The notes under the pieces are model-generated. The model ran no database searches. It worked only from the letters and a program-made list of their open reading frames with translations, and was not told the DNA's origin. A stretch of DNA of 64,000 nucleotides from Lewinellaceae bacterium. GTDB taxonomy: Bacteria > Bacteroidota > Bacteroidia > Chitinophagales > Saprospiraceae. Location: assembly GCA_020636105.1 (NCBI GenBank), contig JACJYL010000001.1:3286001-3350000 (forward strand), read 5' to 3'. Below, one piece after another: positions 52,678 through 61,188 of the stretch (its first letter is position 1; every line of letters begins with the position of its first letter). A program made the translations under genes and the position numbers.

Positions 52678-53445
52678 GTGAAAATAATTTCTTATAATGT
52701 CAACGGTATCCGTGCGGCCCTCAACAAAGGATTTGTGGATTGGGTGGCTGAAAATGATTTTGATGTCATTTGCTTACAGGAAACCAAAGCGACCCCTGAC
52801 CAGGTGGATGTTTCGGCTTTAAACGAACTCGGTTACCGTGATTACTGGCATTCCGCAGAGAAAAAAGGATACAGCGGCGTGGCCATTTTTTCCAGGATCG
52901 AACCCGATCAGGTGATCGAAGGATGTGGTATCGATGAGTACGACCGGGAAGGCAGAGTCTTGCGAGCCGACTTTGGTGATATTACGCTGATCAATTCCTA
53001 CTTTCCTTCCGGAACAACGGGAGAGATCCGGCAAGCTTTTAAAATGAAGTACCTGGATGATATTTTCGACTGGGTTCAAGAATTGCTGAAAGAGCGGTCA
53101 AAGCTTATTTTGGTAGGAGATTACAATATCGCGCACCAGGAGATCGATATTCACGATCCGGTGCGCAATAAAAAAACTTCCGGATTCCTTCCAGAAGAAC
53201 GGGAATGGATGACCAAATGGTTCGGGAATGGGTTTACAGATGCTTTTCGATACCTGAATCCTGACCAGGAGCAATACAGCTGGTGGACTTATCGGGCGAA
53301 TGCAAGGGCCAATAACAAGGGGTGGCGCATTGACTATCAATCGGTAACCAACAATTTGAAAGATAACCTAAAGGCATCGCAGCAACTCACTGAAGTGGTT
53401 CATTCTGACCATTGCCCCGTTTATCTTGAAATTGATCTTAAATGA
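52678..53445 (+). CDS. xth: Exodeoxyribonuclease III
   Basis: A 255-residue AP endonuclease/exonuclease III. It starts with GTG (52678). MKIISYNVNGIRA (Asn7, Asn9) and the metal-binding Glu35 in CLQETKA are at the N-terminus, GDYNIAH near 148-154 in the middle, and SDHCPVYLE near the C-terminus holds the catalytic Asp-His. It repairs abasic sites and oxidised DNA 3' ends. It is a single gene with its own -7 element. Confidence 0.95.
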   Translation: MKIISYNVNGIRAALNKGFVDWVAENDFDVICLQETKATPDQVDVSALNELGYRDYWHSAEKKGYSGVAIFSRIEPDQVIEGCGIDEYDREGRVLRADFGDITLINSYFPSGTTGEIRQAFKMKYLDDIFDWVQELLKERSKLILVGDYNIAHQEIDIHDPVRNKKTSGFLPEEREWMTKWFGNGFTDAFRYLNPDQEQYSWWTYRANARANNKGWRIDYQSVTNNLKDNLKASQQLTEVVHSDHCPVYLEIDLK

Positions 53446-53581
53446 TTGAATTGAAAAGAATGGTTGACGGCCAACCGAATGCTAAAAAAAAAGGTTCTTT
53501 ATTGGATAGTTTTTATTTAATTTACCTGTTCTGTAATCATTGAATATTTAAAAAAAAGCTAAAGTTTAAAAAATTCCAGCC

Positions 53582-54442
53582 ATGAAGATATTCCCAATTG
53601 TTTTTGCATGCTTTCTTTTCCTAGGTACCCTTAGTGCCCAGGATTTTTCATTTGGCTTTAAAGCAGGATTGAATTTTTCCAGGATTGACGGCCCTTCCGA
53701 AACCGATAGTAACGGCAGTAATCTTGAGGAAATAAAGCTGACCAAAGGCTTCCAGTTCGGGCCCATTTTCAATCTGAAATTTACGGATGTTTTTGGAATT
53801 CGGGGGGAACTGTTGTATTCCCAAAAAGGAACTGATTATAGCTACAACGGACAATCCTTTTGGATTTTTTACCCGGAAGTTGGTGACCCCTTATACCATT
53901 TCGGGGGTAACCGTAATATGAGATTGTTTATTTCAAATTCCTACCTGGATGTACCATTTTCGGCCGTGGCTCGTTTTGGTCGTATTGAAGCTTCCGCAGG
54001 GTTTAGTGTAGGGTTATTGTTGGGCTCAAAAGCTTCGGGAGAAGTCACTTATACCGGTCCGAATATCGCTCCCTTTACCATAATTTTGGAATACAATTTT
54101 GGGAAGGATGAACCGACTATCGATCCCGGCCAGGATCCTATGATTGAGACTGTGAGTGGTCAGACCATGTTGATTCCCAGGCAAACCTCTGCTTATTACG
54201 GTGTTTTTGGCAGAGAGGACAAACTTTTCAATGCCCTGGACATGGGAGTGCATGCAGGGTTGTCTTTTTATCTCAGTAAAGGGCTGTTCATCGGATTTCG
54301 ATTCAATTACGGATTGATGGATACGACCAAAGAAAAACAGGACCTGAGTGTTTATAAATTAGGCGAAAACAACAGTTTTATAACAAGAGATGAATTTGAC
54401 CGGAATATTTCTTTGCAGGCTTCTGTTGGCTTTAGTTTTTAG
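53582..54442 (+). CDS. PorT-like outer-membrane beta-barrel protein
   Basis: A 286-residue protein with a signal peptide at about 1-20 (LFLGTLSAQ). FSFGFKAGLNFSRIDG and GFQFGPIFNLKFTDVFGIRGELLYSQKG are typical of the Bacteroidota outer-membrane barrel (PorT-like) family, and it ends SLQASVGFSF, with a final Phe for BAM recognition. About 10-12 strands alternate. Its function, structural or signalling, is not apparent. It is not the PorT of the T9SS with certainty. Confidence 0.82.
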   Translation: MKIFPIVFACFLFLGTLSAQDFSFGFKAGLNFSRIDGPSETDSNGSNLEEIKLTKGFQFGPIFNLKFTDVFGIRGELLYSQKGTDYSYNGQSFWIFYPEVGDPLYHFGGNRNMRLFISNSYLDVPFSAVARFGRIEASAGFSVGLLLGSKASGEVTYTGPNIAPFTIILEYNFGKDEPTIDPGQDPMIETVSGQTMLIPRQTSAYYGVFGREDKLFNALDMGVHAGLSFYLSKGLFIGFRFNYGLMDTTKEKQDLSVYKLGENNSFITRDEFDRNISLQASVGFSF

Positions 54443-54640
54443 CGATTTAGTGTGATTTTTACATTTTTCAACGATATAATTGTCACAATTTGGTCAAATT
54501 TTGTGGTTTTTAGATTCAGTTGTTCATAATATTATAGATTTGTATTGACACAAAATTAAATGAAGTCGTACCTGTTTTTTTCTTAGGAGGGCTACGAAAA
54601 AAAAAGTTTCATTTAGTGTGATTTTTTAGGATGATTTTTT
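54443..54640. other. AT-rich intergenic region with repeated sequence
   Basis: ATTTAGTGTGATTTTT occurs twice, at about 54447 and 54610, with 163 nt between. TAGATTTG at 54535-54542 matches the -7 consensus but lacks a TTG at the right distance. This may be a partly duplicated promoter region. No gene seen. Confidence 0.5.
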
Positions 54641-54671
54641 TTGGTTTTTACGATTATGTGTTTTACATTTG
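54641..54671 (+). promoter_or_regulatory. Complete Bacteroidota-type promoter
   Basis: TTG at 54641-54643, exactly 20 nt, then TACATTTG at 54664-54671. The same spacing and the same -7 octamer occur in the rplM promoter at 10978-11008. It points to a transcript starting near 54678. Confidence 0.75.
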
Positions 54672-54677
54672 TATCAT

Positions 54678-54769
54678 AACAACGAAGATAATTTAATCTA
54701 AGATAGTTTTCATTTGGTTTTTTGGGGTTATACAAGAGGCGTTCGTTTCACGAATGCCTCCTTTTTTTT
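54678..54769 (+). ncRNA. Candidate small RNA or leader with attenuator
   Basis: The promoter at 54641-54671 and the intrinsic terminator at 54736-54769 enclose roughly 90 nt that contains no believable coding frame. The product could be a free small RNA. Alternatively it is the 5' leader of the VWA gene (GTG at 54807), with the hairpin acting as a regulated attenuator. The 5' end is inferred from the promoter position. Confidence 0.5.
54736..54769 (+). terminator. Intrinsic terminator
   Basis: Arms GAGGCGTTCG and CGAATGCCTC (one G-U pair), loop TTTCA, then eight T residues. It lies 38 nt before the VWA start codon and about 290 nt after the previous gene, so it is more likely to end a short transcript than the mRNA of that gene. 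Confidence 0.85.
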
Positions 54770-54806
54770 ATCCCCTATCCTTTCATTTTCTTTTCAATAA
54801 CATATC

Positions 54807-55895
54807 GTGGAAGAGCGTATCCAAAGATGGAGGTTAATCCTGGGAGGGAAAGCAGATCCGAAAGGAGTGGCCAGGCTTCCGGAAAACCAGGTGGAGATGG
54901 ACGCTGTTTTGGAAGCCTTATACGATAGTGATCGTAAAGGTGGTCTAGGTAAATCCAACCCAAAAATAAACAGGTGGCTTGGGGATATTCGCAAATACTT
55001 CCCTACTCCCGTGGTACAGCTGATGCAAAAAGATGCCCTGGAACGGCTGGATCTTAAACAAATGCTGCTGGAGCCCGAACTGCTGGAAACGGTGGTGCCC
55101 GACGTTCACCTGGTGGCAACTTTGTTGACCCTCAATAAGGCGATGCCTGACCACACCCGCGCAACCGCTAGAATGGTTGTAAAAAAGGTAGTGGAAGAGC
55201 TGGAACAGAAACTCTATAACCCGGTGCGCCAGGCTATTTCAGGAAGCCTGAACCGGTCCTTACGCAATTTTCGCCCTAAATGGAATGAAATCAACTGGAA
55301 CGCGACCATCAGGGCCAATCTGAAACATTACCAGGAAGCCTATAAAACCATCATTCCGGAAAGAATGATCGGTTATGGCCGTAAAGGCCACGAGTTACGT
55401 CATATCATTATTCTTCAGGATCAAAGCGGATCGATGTCCACCTCTGTTGTTTATGCCGGAATTCTGGCCTGCATTCTCGCCTCACTTCGCTCGGTCAAAA
55501 CGAATATGATCGCCTTTGATACCAACGTAGCCGATCTTTCCGAATACCTCAATGACCCGGTGGATTTGTTGTTTGCCACAGAACTGGGTGGCGGAACGGA
55601 TATCAATAAAGCCCTGACTTACGCGGAGTCTATCATTCAAAAACCGGAAGAGACCATACTGGTTCTCATCAGCGATCTTTATGAAGGAGGCAATAAAGAA
55701 GAATTGTTGCAAAAGGTGGCACGGCTGAAACACAGCGGCGTGCAGTTCCTGAGCCTGTTGGCGCTCAATGACGACGGAGCGCCTTCTTATGACCGTGAAA
55801 TAGCAGAGAAGTTTGCGGCAATGGATATCCATGCTTTTGCCTGCACCCCCAGTGCATTTCCCGAGGTGATGGAAAAGGCCATAAAAAAGAAATAA
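54807..55895 (+). CDS. VWA (CoxE-like) domain protein
   Basis: A 362-residue protein starting with GTG. The N-terminal 190 residues are helical and charged; residues about 195-360 are a von Willebrand A domain with the MIDAS motif D205-Q-S207-G-S209 (LQDQSGSMST), Thr264 in GGGTDIN and Asp290 in LVLISDLYEGG. Similar proteins (YehP-like) usually travel with a MoxR ATPase, a DUF5682 protein and a SWIM zinc-finger protein; none is present nearby. There is no signal peptide. It is behind the promoter-terminator unit at 54641-54769. The stop is 2 nt from the convergent gene's stop. Confidence 0.85.
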   Translation: MEERIQRWRLILGGKADPKGVARLPENQVEMDAVLEALYDSDRKGGLGKSNPKINRWLGDIRKYFPTPVVQLMQKDALERLDLKQMLLEPELLETVVPDVHLVATLLTLNKAMPDHTRATARMVVKKVVEELEQKLYNPVRQAISGSLNRSLRNFRPKWNEINWNATIRANLKHYQEAYKTIIPERMIGYGRKGHELRHIIILQDQSGSMSTSVVYAGILACILASLRSVKTNMIAFDTNVADLSEYLNDPVDLLFATELGGGTDINKALTYAESIIQKPEETILVLISDLYEGGNKEELLQKVARLKHSGVQFLSLLALNDDGAPSYDREIAEKFAAMDIHAFACTPSAFPEVMEKAIKKK

Positions 55896-55897
55896 CT

Positions 55898-56230
55898 TTA
55901 TTCCCTGGGCCATAACCGGCCATTGGCTACCGGCGCATCTTCCCCGAAAAAGTAAACCGCTCTCTGGTTGGCATCCTTTTCCACTTTTAAAAGGTGATGT
56001 TTTTTGGGAAAAAAGGCAGCACTGTATAAACTCGGCAGCCCGACCTTCATGTAAAACCGGATGAATCCCATTTCTTGGTATTGCAAAAAATGACCGTATT
56101 CATGCTGCTTCAACGCCGTGGAGGCTCCCTCGTAAACCAGTATGACAAAAGGCGGAATACAGACACCCATTCCTCTTTTTAACCAGTTCGTTTCAATGAT
56201 GTTGATTCCCGAAAATTTATTTTTACTCAT
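55898..56230 (-). CDS. Small HEXXH-containing putative metallopeptidase-like protein
   Basis: A 110-residue protein from the ATG at 56228-56230; the frame is open to 56329, but the extension looks non-homologous and reaches towards the next gene's promoter. ALKQHEYGHFLQYQ at about 39-52 contains His43-Glu44-Tyr-Gly-His47, a zincin HEXXH motif, and FYMKVGLPSLYSAAFF forms a hydrophobic stretch after it. A third ligand might be the Asp or Glu in EKDANQRAVYFFGEDAP. No signal peptide is obvious. Zinc peptidase activity is unproven for such a short protein. Confidence 0.65.
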   Translation of the reverse strand: MSKNKFSGINIIETNWLKRGMGVCIPPFVILVYEGASTALKQHEYGHFLQYQEMGFIRFYMKVGLPSLYSAAFFPKKHHLLKVEKDANQRAVYFFGEDAPVANGRLWPRE

Positions 56231-56353
56231 TGCTGTGGATGGATATTCTTTGAATTTAAGGTACAATAAATTTAAAAATTTGTAGTTTCGTTGAAAGGAA
56301 TTTACAGGAATGAATTCATTCCAAACCATCCTTATCAGATCACTAAATAAAAA

Positions 56354-56794
56354 ATGTTCAACATGAAGACATTTCTTTCTTTCTGTATGGCCATGATGAT
56401 GGCTACCCTCACCATCGCTCAGGCTTCTCCGGTTGGGGTATGGAAAACCATCGATGACAAATCAGGCAAAGCTAAATCCTACGTAGAGATCTATAAAAAA
56501 GACGGCAAACTGTTTGGTAAAGTCACTAAATTGTTGCTCAAGCCTGAAGATACCATCTGCAAAGAGTGCTCCGGCGATAAAAAAAATCAGCTTGTAGTGG
56601 GAATGGTGATCCTCGAAGACCTCCAGCCTTATAAATATTATTGGAAGTCAGGGACTATCCTCGATCCGGAAAACGGGAGTACTTATGGCTGTAGCATCTG
56701 GTTTGAGGATGGCAAAGAGGACGAGTTACAGGTAAGAGGAAAACACTGGTCAGGCATTTTCAGGACACAAACCTGGTATAGGGTGAAAAGTTAG
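56354..56794 (+). CDS. DUF2147 family secreted protein
   Basis: A 146-residue protein with a signal peptide at about 1-23 (MMMATLTIAQ); an ATG three codons downstream is also possible. The DUF2147 pattern is complete: SPVGVWKTIDDKSGKAKSYV, then KLFGKVTKLL, CKECSGDKKNQLVVGMVI, an LDPENGSTYGCSIWFEDGKE loop, and RGKHWSGIFRTQTWYRV at the C-terminus. The family is a small lipocalin-like beta barrel in the periplasm of many Gram-negatives. The function is unknown. Confidence 0.9.
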   Translation: MFNMKTFLSFCMAMMMATLTIAQASPVGVWKTIDDKSGKAKSYVEIYKKDGKLFGKVTKLLLKPEDTICKECSGDKKNQLVVGMVILEDLQPYKYYWKSGTILDPENGSTYGCSIWFEDGKEDELQVRGKHWSGIFRTQTWYRVKS

Positions 56795-56874
56795 GGGGAG
56801 TGTTCAAATGGAGCGTAGCGACATCCCGTACCGTAGGTCGGGGTTGTTCCATGTGTTCCATTGTGTTCCAGATA

Positions 56875-56933
56875 GGTTCAATCTCTTTCAATCTTTTCAA
56901 TCTCCCTCAATCTGGTTCAATCTGGTTCAATCT
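56875..56933. repeat. Short tandem repeat of about 10 bp, unit NNTTCAATCT
   Basis: Six imperfect copies of (GG/CT/TT/CC)TTCAATCT in a row, preceded by three copies of GTTCCA(T/G) at about 56845-56871. It lies between the DUF2147 gene and the stop of the convergent propeller-barrel gene. Confidence 0.8.
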
Positions 56934-56963
56934 TCATCCTGAAATTCAAAGGTTTCAGAGAGG

Positions 56964-59900
56964 TTAAAAATCAACCCCCATCGCAATATGGTATTTCGGT
57001 TTCAGTTGCGCCTTGGTTTCATACCCCCAGCCATAATCAAAGCGGAGGAAATGCCCAAAGATGACAGACCGTAGTCCCATTCCGTACCCTGCAACAATGG
57101 GGTCGCGGTAGTATTTCACTCTAACCAATACCGGGGCATTGGGCTGATTCTCGGGGAAGTAGCTGATGTTGAGCGGATTTTCATCGCTTAGGGGGCTCTT
57201 GCCGGACCAGGCGGTTCCTACGTCAAAAAATCCGATGACCTGCAGGTTGCGCAAAAACGGGGATTTAACCCTTGGCGCAATATATTTTACAATAGGCACC
57301 CTGAGTTCCGTATTGGCCAAAAGGTAGGAGTTGCCGTTGCGGATGTTGCGGGTGAAGCCCCTCAGGTTGGTCGCCGGCGCCTGGTAAACAAAAGACTCGT
57401 TCGGTGGAATGGGGATGTTGTTATTGAAAACATTGATCAATTCCCCATCGGCACCTCCCAGGATGAACAGGATTTTTTCTGACCCGAAAGAAGTCGCTCC
57501 GGCAAATCTGAAAGCCAGGATAGAATGTTTGTCCAGCCGTTGATAGTGCCTGAAGTCAAAACCGCCCACCGTCATAAAACCATCTCCCAGTCCGATCTTA
57601 ACCCCTGATTCGACGTCTACGTTAAACCGTTTGATCAACTCCGTATAAACTTTATATCTCGTCCCGTTCTTAATATTGATCACCACATCCAGCGTATTGT
57701 CGAAGACATATTCCAGCTTGACGCTTGCTCTTTGTTCATTGAGTATCTCCCTGTTCAGCGTGGGTCGCTCTGAAGCGAAATAAAGCGACCGGTCTTTCCG
57801 CAGCATAAAGGTTCCGCGGATGCTGCGGAAAATATCGATCGGGTAACTCATTCTGAACTGGCCGAGCAGGATATTGTATTCCCTTTTGGCGGGAACGCTG
57901 ACACTCGCAGCATCGTCAGGAACGCGGATATTTTTTCGGTAAACGGCGTATTGTTTATCGATTCTTTTTTTCTTATCGTTGAATACCACGAAGTATTCTG
58001 TTCCATTGAAAGAAGTAGGCACCCTGACCCCAAGGTCGAATTGATAATCCTCAAGCAGGTCCTTAAAGTTGGCTTTCAACAGCAAACCTGCAGGCGGGTA
58101 GTTATATCCATCGGGGTTGGCCCCGTAACTCTCAAGGCCTTCAAACAAAAGGCTGTTGTCCATCTGGGTGGTTACATAATCCGTACGGAACTGGGGCCGG
58201 TAGGGTTTGACCTTTCCCGGCCTGATCTTATGGATTTTATGGACGTCTGCCGGAGGAATCACCTTTGAATAGCCGGCAGTCTGCCCTTCGATGTAAATGG
58301 TGGCCGGACTGGTCTGTGATTTGTCTTTCGTTGGTACCTGGTTTTCCTTTTTTACCGGGGCTACAGACTCCTCATCATCGAATTCACTTTGGAAGAGATA
58401 GTTGTCGATATCTACCTTTTCTTCTTTAACAACAGGTTGTGTCGGGGCGGTTTCAGTGGGAGGCACTTCTTCTACCACTTCGAGCACTGTTTTGGTAGGT
58501 TGCTGCCCGGAAATGACATTGGCTGTGCTGCCGGATGCTTTTGTGGCCTTACGGTAATAGGTCTCTCCTGGGTTTTTGGACTCTTCCCGGTCAATGGGGT
58601 TTAGAAATAACCTGGTTTTGCCGTTTAAAACCACCTTGTCGAGCAGCAGGTTGGCCCGTGGAGCAGCATGTTGCTCGATGATGTTTCTGGCGAAATCTGT
58701 ATTGAAGTGGCTGATGGCTCTTTGTTTGATCACCGGAAAAATAGCGATGGTGTCAATGGTGGTGGAATCGATGGCCGTCAGGACGGAATCAGCGTGCAGG
58801 GTGATTTCAGAGCCATCCTTAAACGTAATGACCTGCTCGTAGTGGTGAATGTATTCTTCGAGATAGGCCATGGCCCGGTTTTGAATGCCGTACTCGTCGG
58901 AAAGATAAGCGAACCAGGTCGTATCGATGGCCACGGGTTGCCGTTCACTGACTTTTGGGGTATGGGTTACCCGAACCAGTTCCTGGGATCTTTTGTCCAG
59001 GTCGTAATAAAAAACGTCAAAGTTGTCGATGGGTAAAATAGTATCCTGTTGGAGATACTGCATGGTCGAATCCGGACGATTGGATACAAAAAGAATTCCT
59101 CTTCGGTTATCGGTTTTCGTAAAAACCGCATCCAGGTCATCGTAAAAATCACGGGTAATCCGGTCGGACTGACGGGATTTGATGTTGTACAGGAAAATAT
59201 CAGAATTTCCATCCACAGAACCGGATAAAACCAGCACCCCGGGATTGACGAAATCCATGCTGTAAATACGCTGGTAACCCGGTGCCACAGGTTCTTCGGT
59301 TTTTTTGCCGGTCAAGGTATTGTAGGAAATATAATAGGCGATGTCCCTTTTTTCATAAATGATGCCCAGTTCCTGGTTGTTTGGATTCCATTGCAGCAGC
59401 GGGTAGTTGTAATCCGTTGCCTGAAACGAATTGCGGAACCCTTCTTTCAAAATAACTTTCCGCTCCCCGGAAGTAACGTCCTGGATATAAACCTTGTATT
59501 TCCCGATTTCATTTTGAACGTAGGCGATATTTTTTCCGTCAGGACTCATCTTTACATGGTAAAGTGGCAGGTCCCGTTTGTTTTTTACCGTTATTTCTCT
59601 TCCCGAAAAAACCTGCCTGGATTTTTGGTCTTCTGTATATCTTGCTTTGAAATAATCTTCCCATTTTTTCAAAACAAAAGCATAAGGAGTGCCCAGAACG
59701 GCTCTGAATCCTTCTTCTTCACTGCGGTTGATGCGTGTGAGGTACAGGAGGTTGGAGAGCGTGGAAGGACCGTAATTGGCATTGATATAATACCACAAAG
59801 CATGCCCTGCCAGGCGAGGGTTTTCTTCAGCGAATTTTTCAAATCCGTCAAAATCTTCATCCAGGATAATATCGTGAAGCTGGTTGTCAAGTTGGGCATC

Positions 59901-60449
59901 CCAGGGGTTGGCCGCAAAAGCCACGAGTCCCTGTTTAAACCATTCGGAGAGGTTAAGGGCGATGGCGTTTTGCACCACTTCCTGTATAGTGGATCCAAAC
60001 AACATGGCTTCCAGGTAAACGGAAGCTATGCCTTCCCGGACCTGCTCTCTCAAATCATTGTGGTCGCCGTTGAAATAGACGAATATTTTATTGCCGAGGA
60101 TTTTGGTCTGCCCGGTACGGTTGGAAAAAACTTTTTCGCTGCCAATATTACTTTGCTTGAGATCGGTGAGGTCGGTATAAACGATGATCTCTACCTTATT
60201 GTTGATATGATGTTCGAGCACATTCTGGATCTCTGCAAAGTCGTATTCCGCCATTTGGGCTACCATACGGCCAATAATCCTTGATTTTCCATACCAGAAG
60301 GTGATGAAATTCTCGCTTTCATATTGCGACCATTGTTCAAAGTCATCGTGAAACTGCACGCGATTTTTCCCAAAAGCAGTTTCTGCATTTTGTGCCGCTA
60401 AAAAACTGGTCGTCAATAATAAGCCCAGGAAGGCAAGGATATTTTTCAT
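56964..60449 (-). CDS. Large outer-membrane protein: peptidase-MA-like region, PD40 propeller, linker and Omp85-type barrel
   Basis: A 1161-residue protein with a signal peptide at about 1-19. Residues about 40-280 have the order of a peptidase-MA/gluzincin-like domain (NFITFWYGKSRIIGRM, EGIASVYLEAMLFG, WFKQGLVAFAANPW), but the HEXXH motif is missing. About 285-530 is a PD40/TolB-type propeller (YHVKMSPDGKNIAYVQNE, FVSNRPDSTMQYL). About 640-760 is a Thr/Glu/Lys-rich linker. About 770-1161 is an Omp85/BamA-like barrel (NLRGFTRNIRNGNSYLLANT, LQVIGFFDVGTAW), ending VDF. It probably sits in the outer membrane with its propeller inside the periplasm; the role is unknown. A fusion of these three parts is unusual. 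Confidence 0.85.
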   Translation of the reverse strand: MKNILAFLGLLLTTSFLAAQNAETAFGKNRVQFHDDFEQWSQYESENFITFWYGKSRIIGRMVAQMAEYDFAEIQNVLEHHINNKVEIIVYTDLTDLKQSNIGSEKVFSNRTGQTKILGNKIFVYFNGDHNDLREQVREGIASVYLEAMLFGSTIQEVVQNAIALNLSEWFKQGLVAFAANPWDAQLDNQLHDIILDEDFDGFEKFAEENPRLAGHALWYYINANYGPSTLSNLLYLTRINRSEEEGFRAVLGTPYAFVLKKWEDYFKARYTEDQKSRQVFSGREITVKNKRDLPLYHVKMSPDGKNIAYVQNEIGKYKVYIQDVTSGERKVILKEGFRNSFQATDYNYPLLQWNPNNQELGIIYEKRDIAYYISYNTLTGKKTEEPVAPGYQRIYSMDFVNPGVLVLSGSVDGNSDIFLYNIKSRQSDRITRDFYDDLDAVFTKTDNRRGILFVSNRPDSTMQYLQQDTILPIDNFDVFYYDLDKRSQELVRVTHTPKVSERQPVAIDTTWFAYLSDEYGIQNRAMAYLEEYIHHYEQVITFKDGSEITLHADSVLTAIDSTTIDTIAIFPVIKQRAISHFNTDFARNIIEQHAAPRANLLLDKVVLNGKTRLFLNPIDREESKNPGETYYRKATKASGSTANVISGQQPTKTVLEVVEEVPPTETAPTQPVVKEEKVDIDNYLFQSEFDDEESVAPVKKENQVPTKDKSQTSPATIYIEGQTAGYSKVIPPADVHKIHKIRPGKVKPYRPQFRTDYVTTQMDNSLLFEGLESYGANPDGYNYPPAGLLLKANFKDLLEDYQFDLGVRVPTSFNGTEYFVVFNDKKKRIDKQYAVYRKNIRVPDDAASVSVPAKREYNILLGQFRMSYPIDIFRSIRGTFMLRKDRSLYFASERPTLNREILNEQRASVKLEYVFDNTLDVVINIKNGTRYKVYTELIKRFNVDVESGVKIGLGDGFMTVGGFDFRHYQRLDKHSILAFRFAGATSFGSEKILFILGGADGELINVFNNNIPIPPNESFVYQAPATNLRGFTRNIRNGNSYLLANTELRVPIVKYIAPRVKSPFLRNLQVIGFFDVGTAWSGKSPLSDENPLNISYFPENQPNAPVLVRVKYYRDPIVAGYGMGLRSVIFGHFLRFDYGWGYETKAQLKPKYHIAMGVDF

Positions 60450-60546
60450 AAACTTTATATTTGTGCTCTGGTGTCAGGGATGGCAGATATGCACAGTCCT
60501 GAGTCCAATTTATCAAATTTTTATGAGAATTACTAATTAATAACGT

Positions 60547-61188
60547 ATGGCAGATGTATTGAGTTTAACATTTAATGCTTTTCAGGAAAATACTTACGTG
60601 GTTTATGATGAAACCGGGGAGTGCATCATCTTCGATCCGGGTAATTCCAATCCGGCAGAAGACCGCCAGCTCGCCGCGGCTATTGCCGATGCGGGGCTCA
60701 AGCCGGTAAAACTCATCAATACCCACTGCCACCTGGATCATGTGTTTGGCAATAAATTTGTTGCTGAAAAATACGACCTGCCCTTAGGCATCCACAAAGG
60801 AGAATTGCCCTTACTGGAAGCTTTGCCCCAGATTTGTGAAGCCTACGGACTACCCAAACCCGAGCATTCACCGGAGCCAGGATATTTTATTGAGGAAGGA
60901 GAAGCTATTGCTTTTGGGAATACAACATTACAGGTATTGCTTACGCCCGGTCATTCGCCTGCCAGCCTTTGTTTTTATTGTAAAAAAGACGCCTTTGTCA
61001 TCGCCGGAGATGTATTGTTTTACGGCAGTATCGGGCGGACAGATTTACCTGGAGGCGATTATGATACCTTGATCAATAGTGTCAAAACACAATTGTTTAC
61101 CCTGGATGATGAGGTGCAGGTATTGCCGGGGCATGGCCCGGGTACGACGGTTGGTTTTGAGAAACGGACTAATCCGTTTTTTCAGTAA
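60547..61188 (+). CDS. Metallo-beta-lactamase-fold hydrolase (glyoxalase II-like)
   Basis: A 213-residue cytoplasmic hydrolase. The zinc site is THCHLDH at about 59-65; TPGHSPAS near 137-144, IAGDVLFYG near 154-162 and LPGHGPGT near the C-terminus give the remaining ligands. The glyoxalase II-type subgroup, with short length and no C-terminal helix, is widespread in Bacteroidota and often hydrolyses thioesters. The substrate is unknown. Its stop codon abuts that of the convergent alpha/beta hydrolase, with no spacing between the two genes. Confidence 0.92.
   Translation: MADVLSLTFNAFQENTYVVYDETGECIIFDPGNSNPAEDRQLAAAIADAGLKPVKLINTHCHLDHVFGNKFVAEKYDLPLGIHKGELPLLEALPQICEAYGLPKPEHSPEPGYFIEEGEAIAFGNTTLQVLLTPGHSPASLCFYCKKDAFVIAGDVLFYGSIGRTDLPGGDYDTLINSVKTQLFTLDDEVQVLPGHGPGTTVGFEKRTNPFFQ

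Noticed and set aside
56875..56933. Short tandem TTCAATCT array considered as CRISPR
   Set aside because: Units of about 10 bp without spacers do not fit CRISPR.
59391..60284. A 297-codon open frame antisense to the propeller-barrel gene
   Set aside because: It lies wholly inside a well-supported gene on the opposite strand and has no domain signature.
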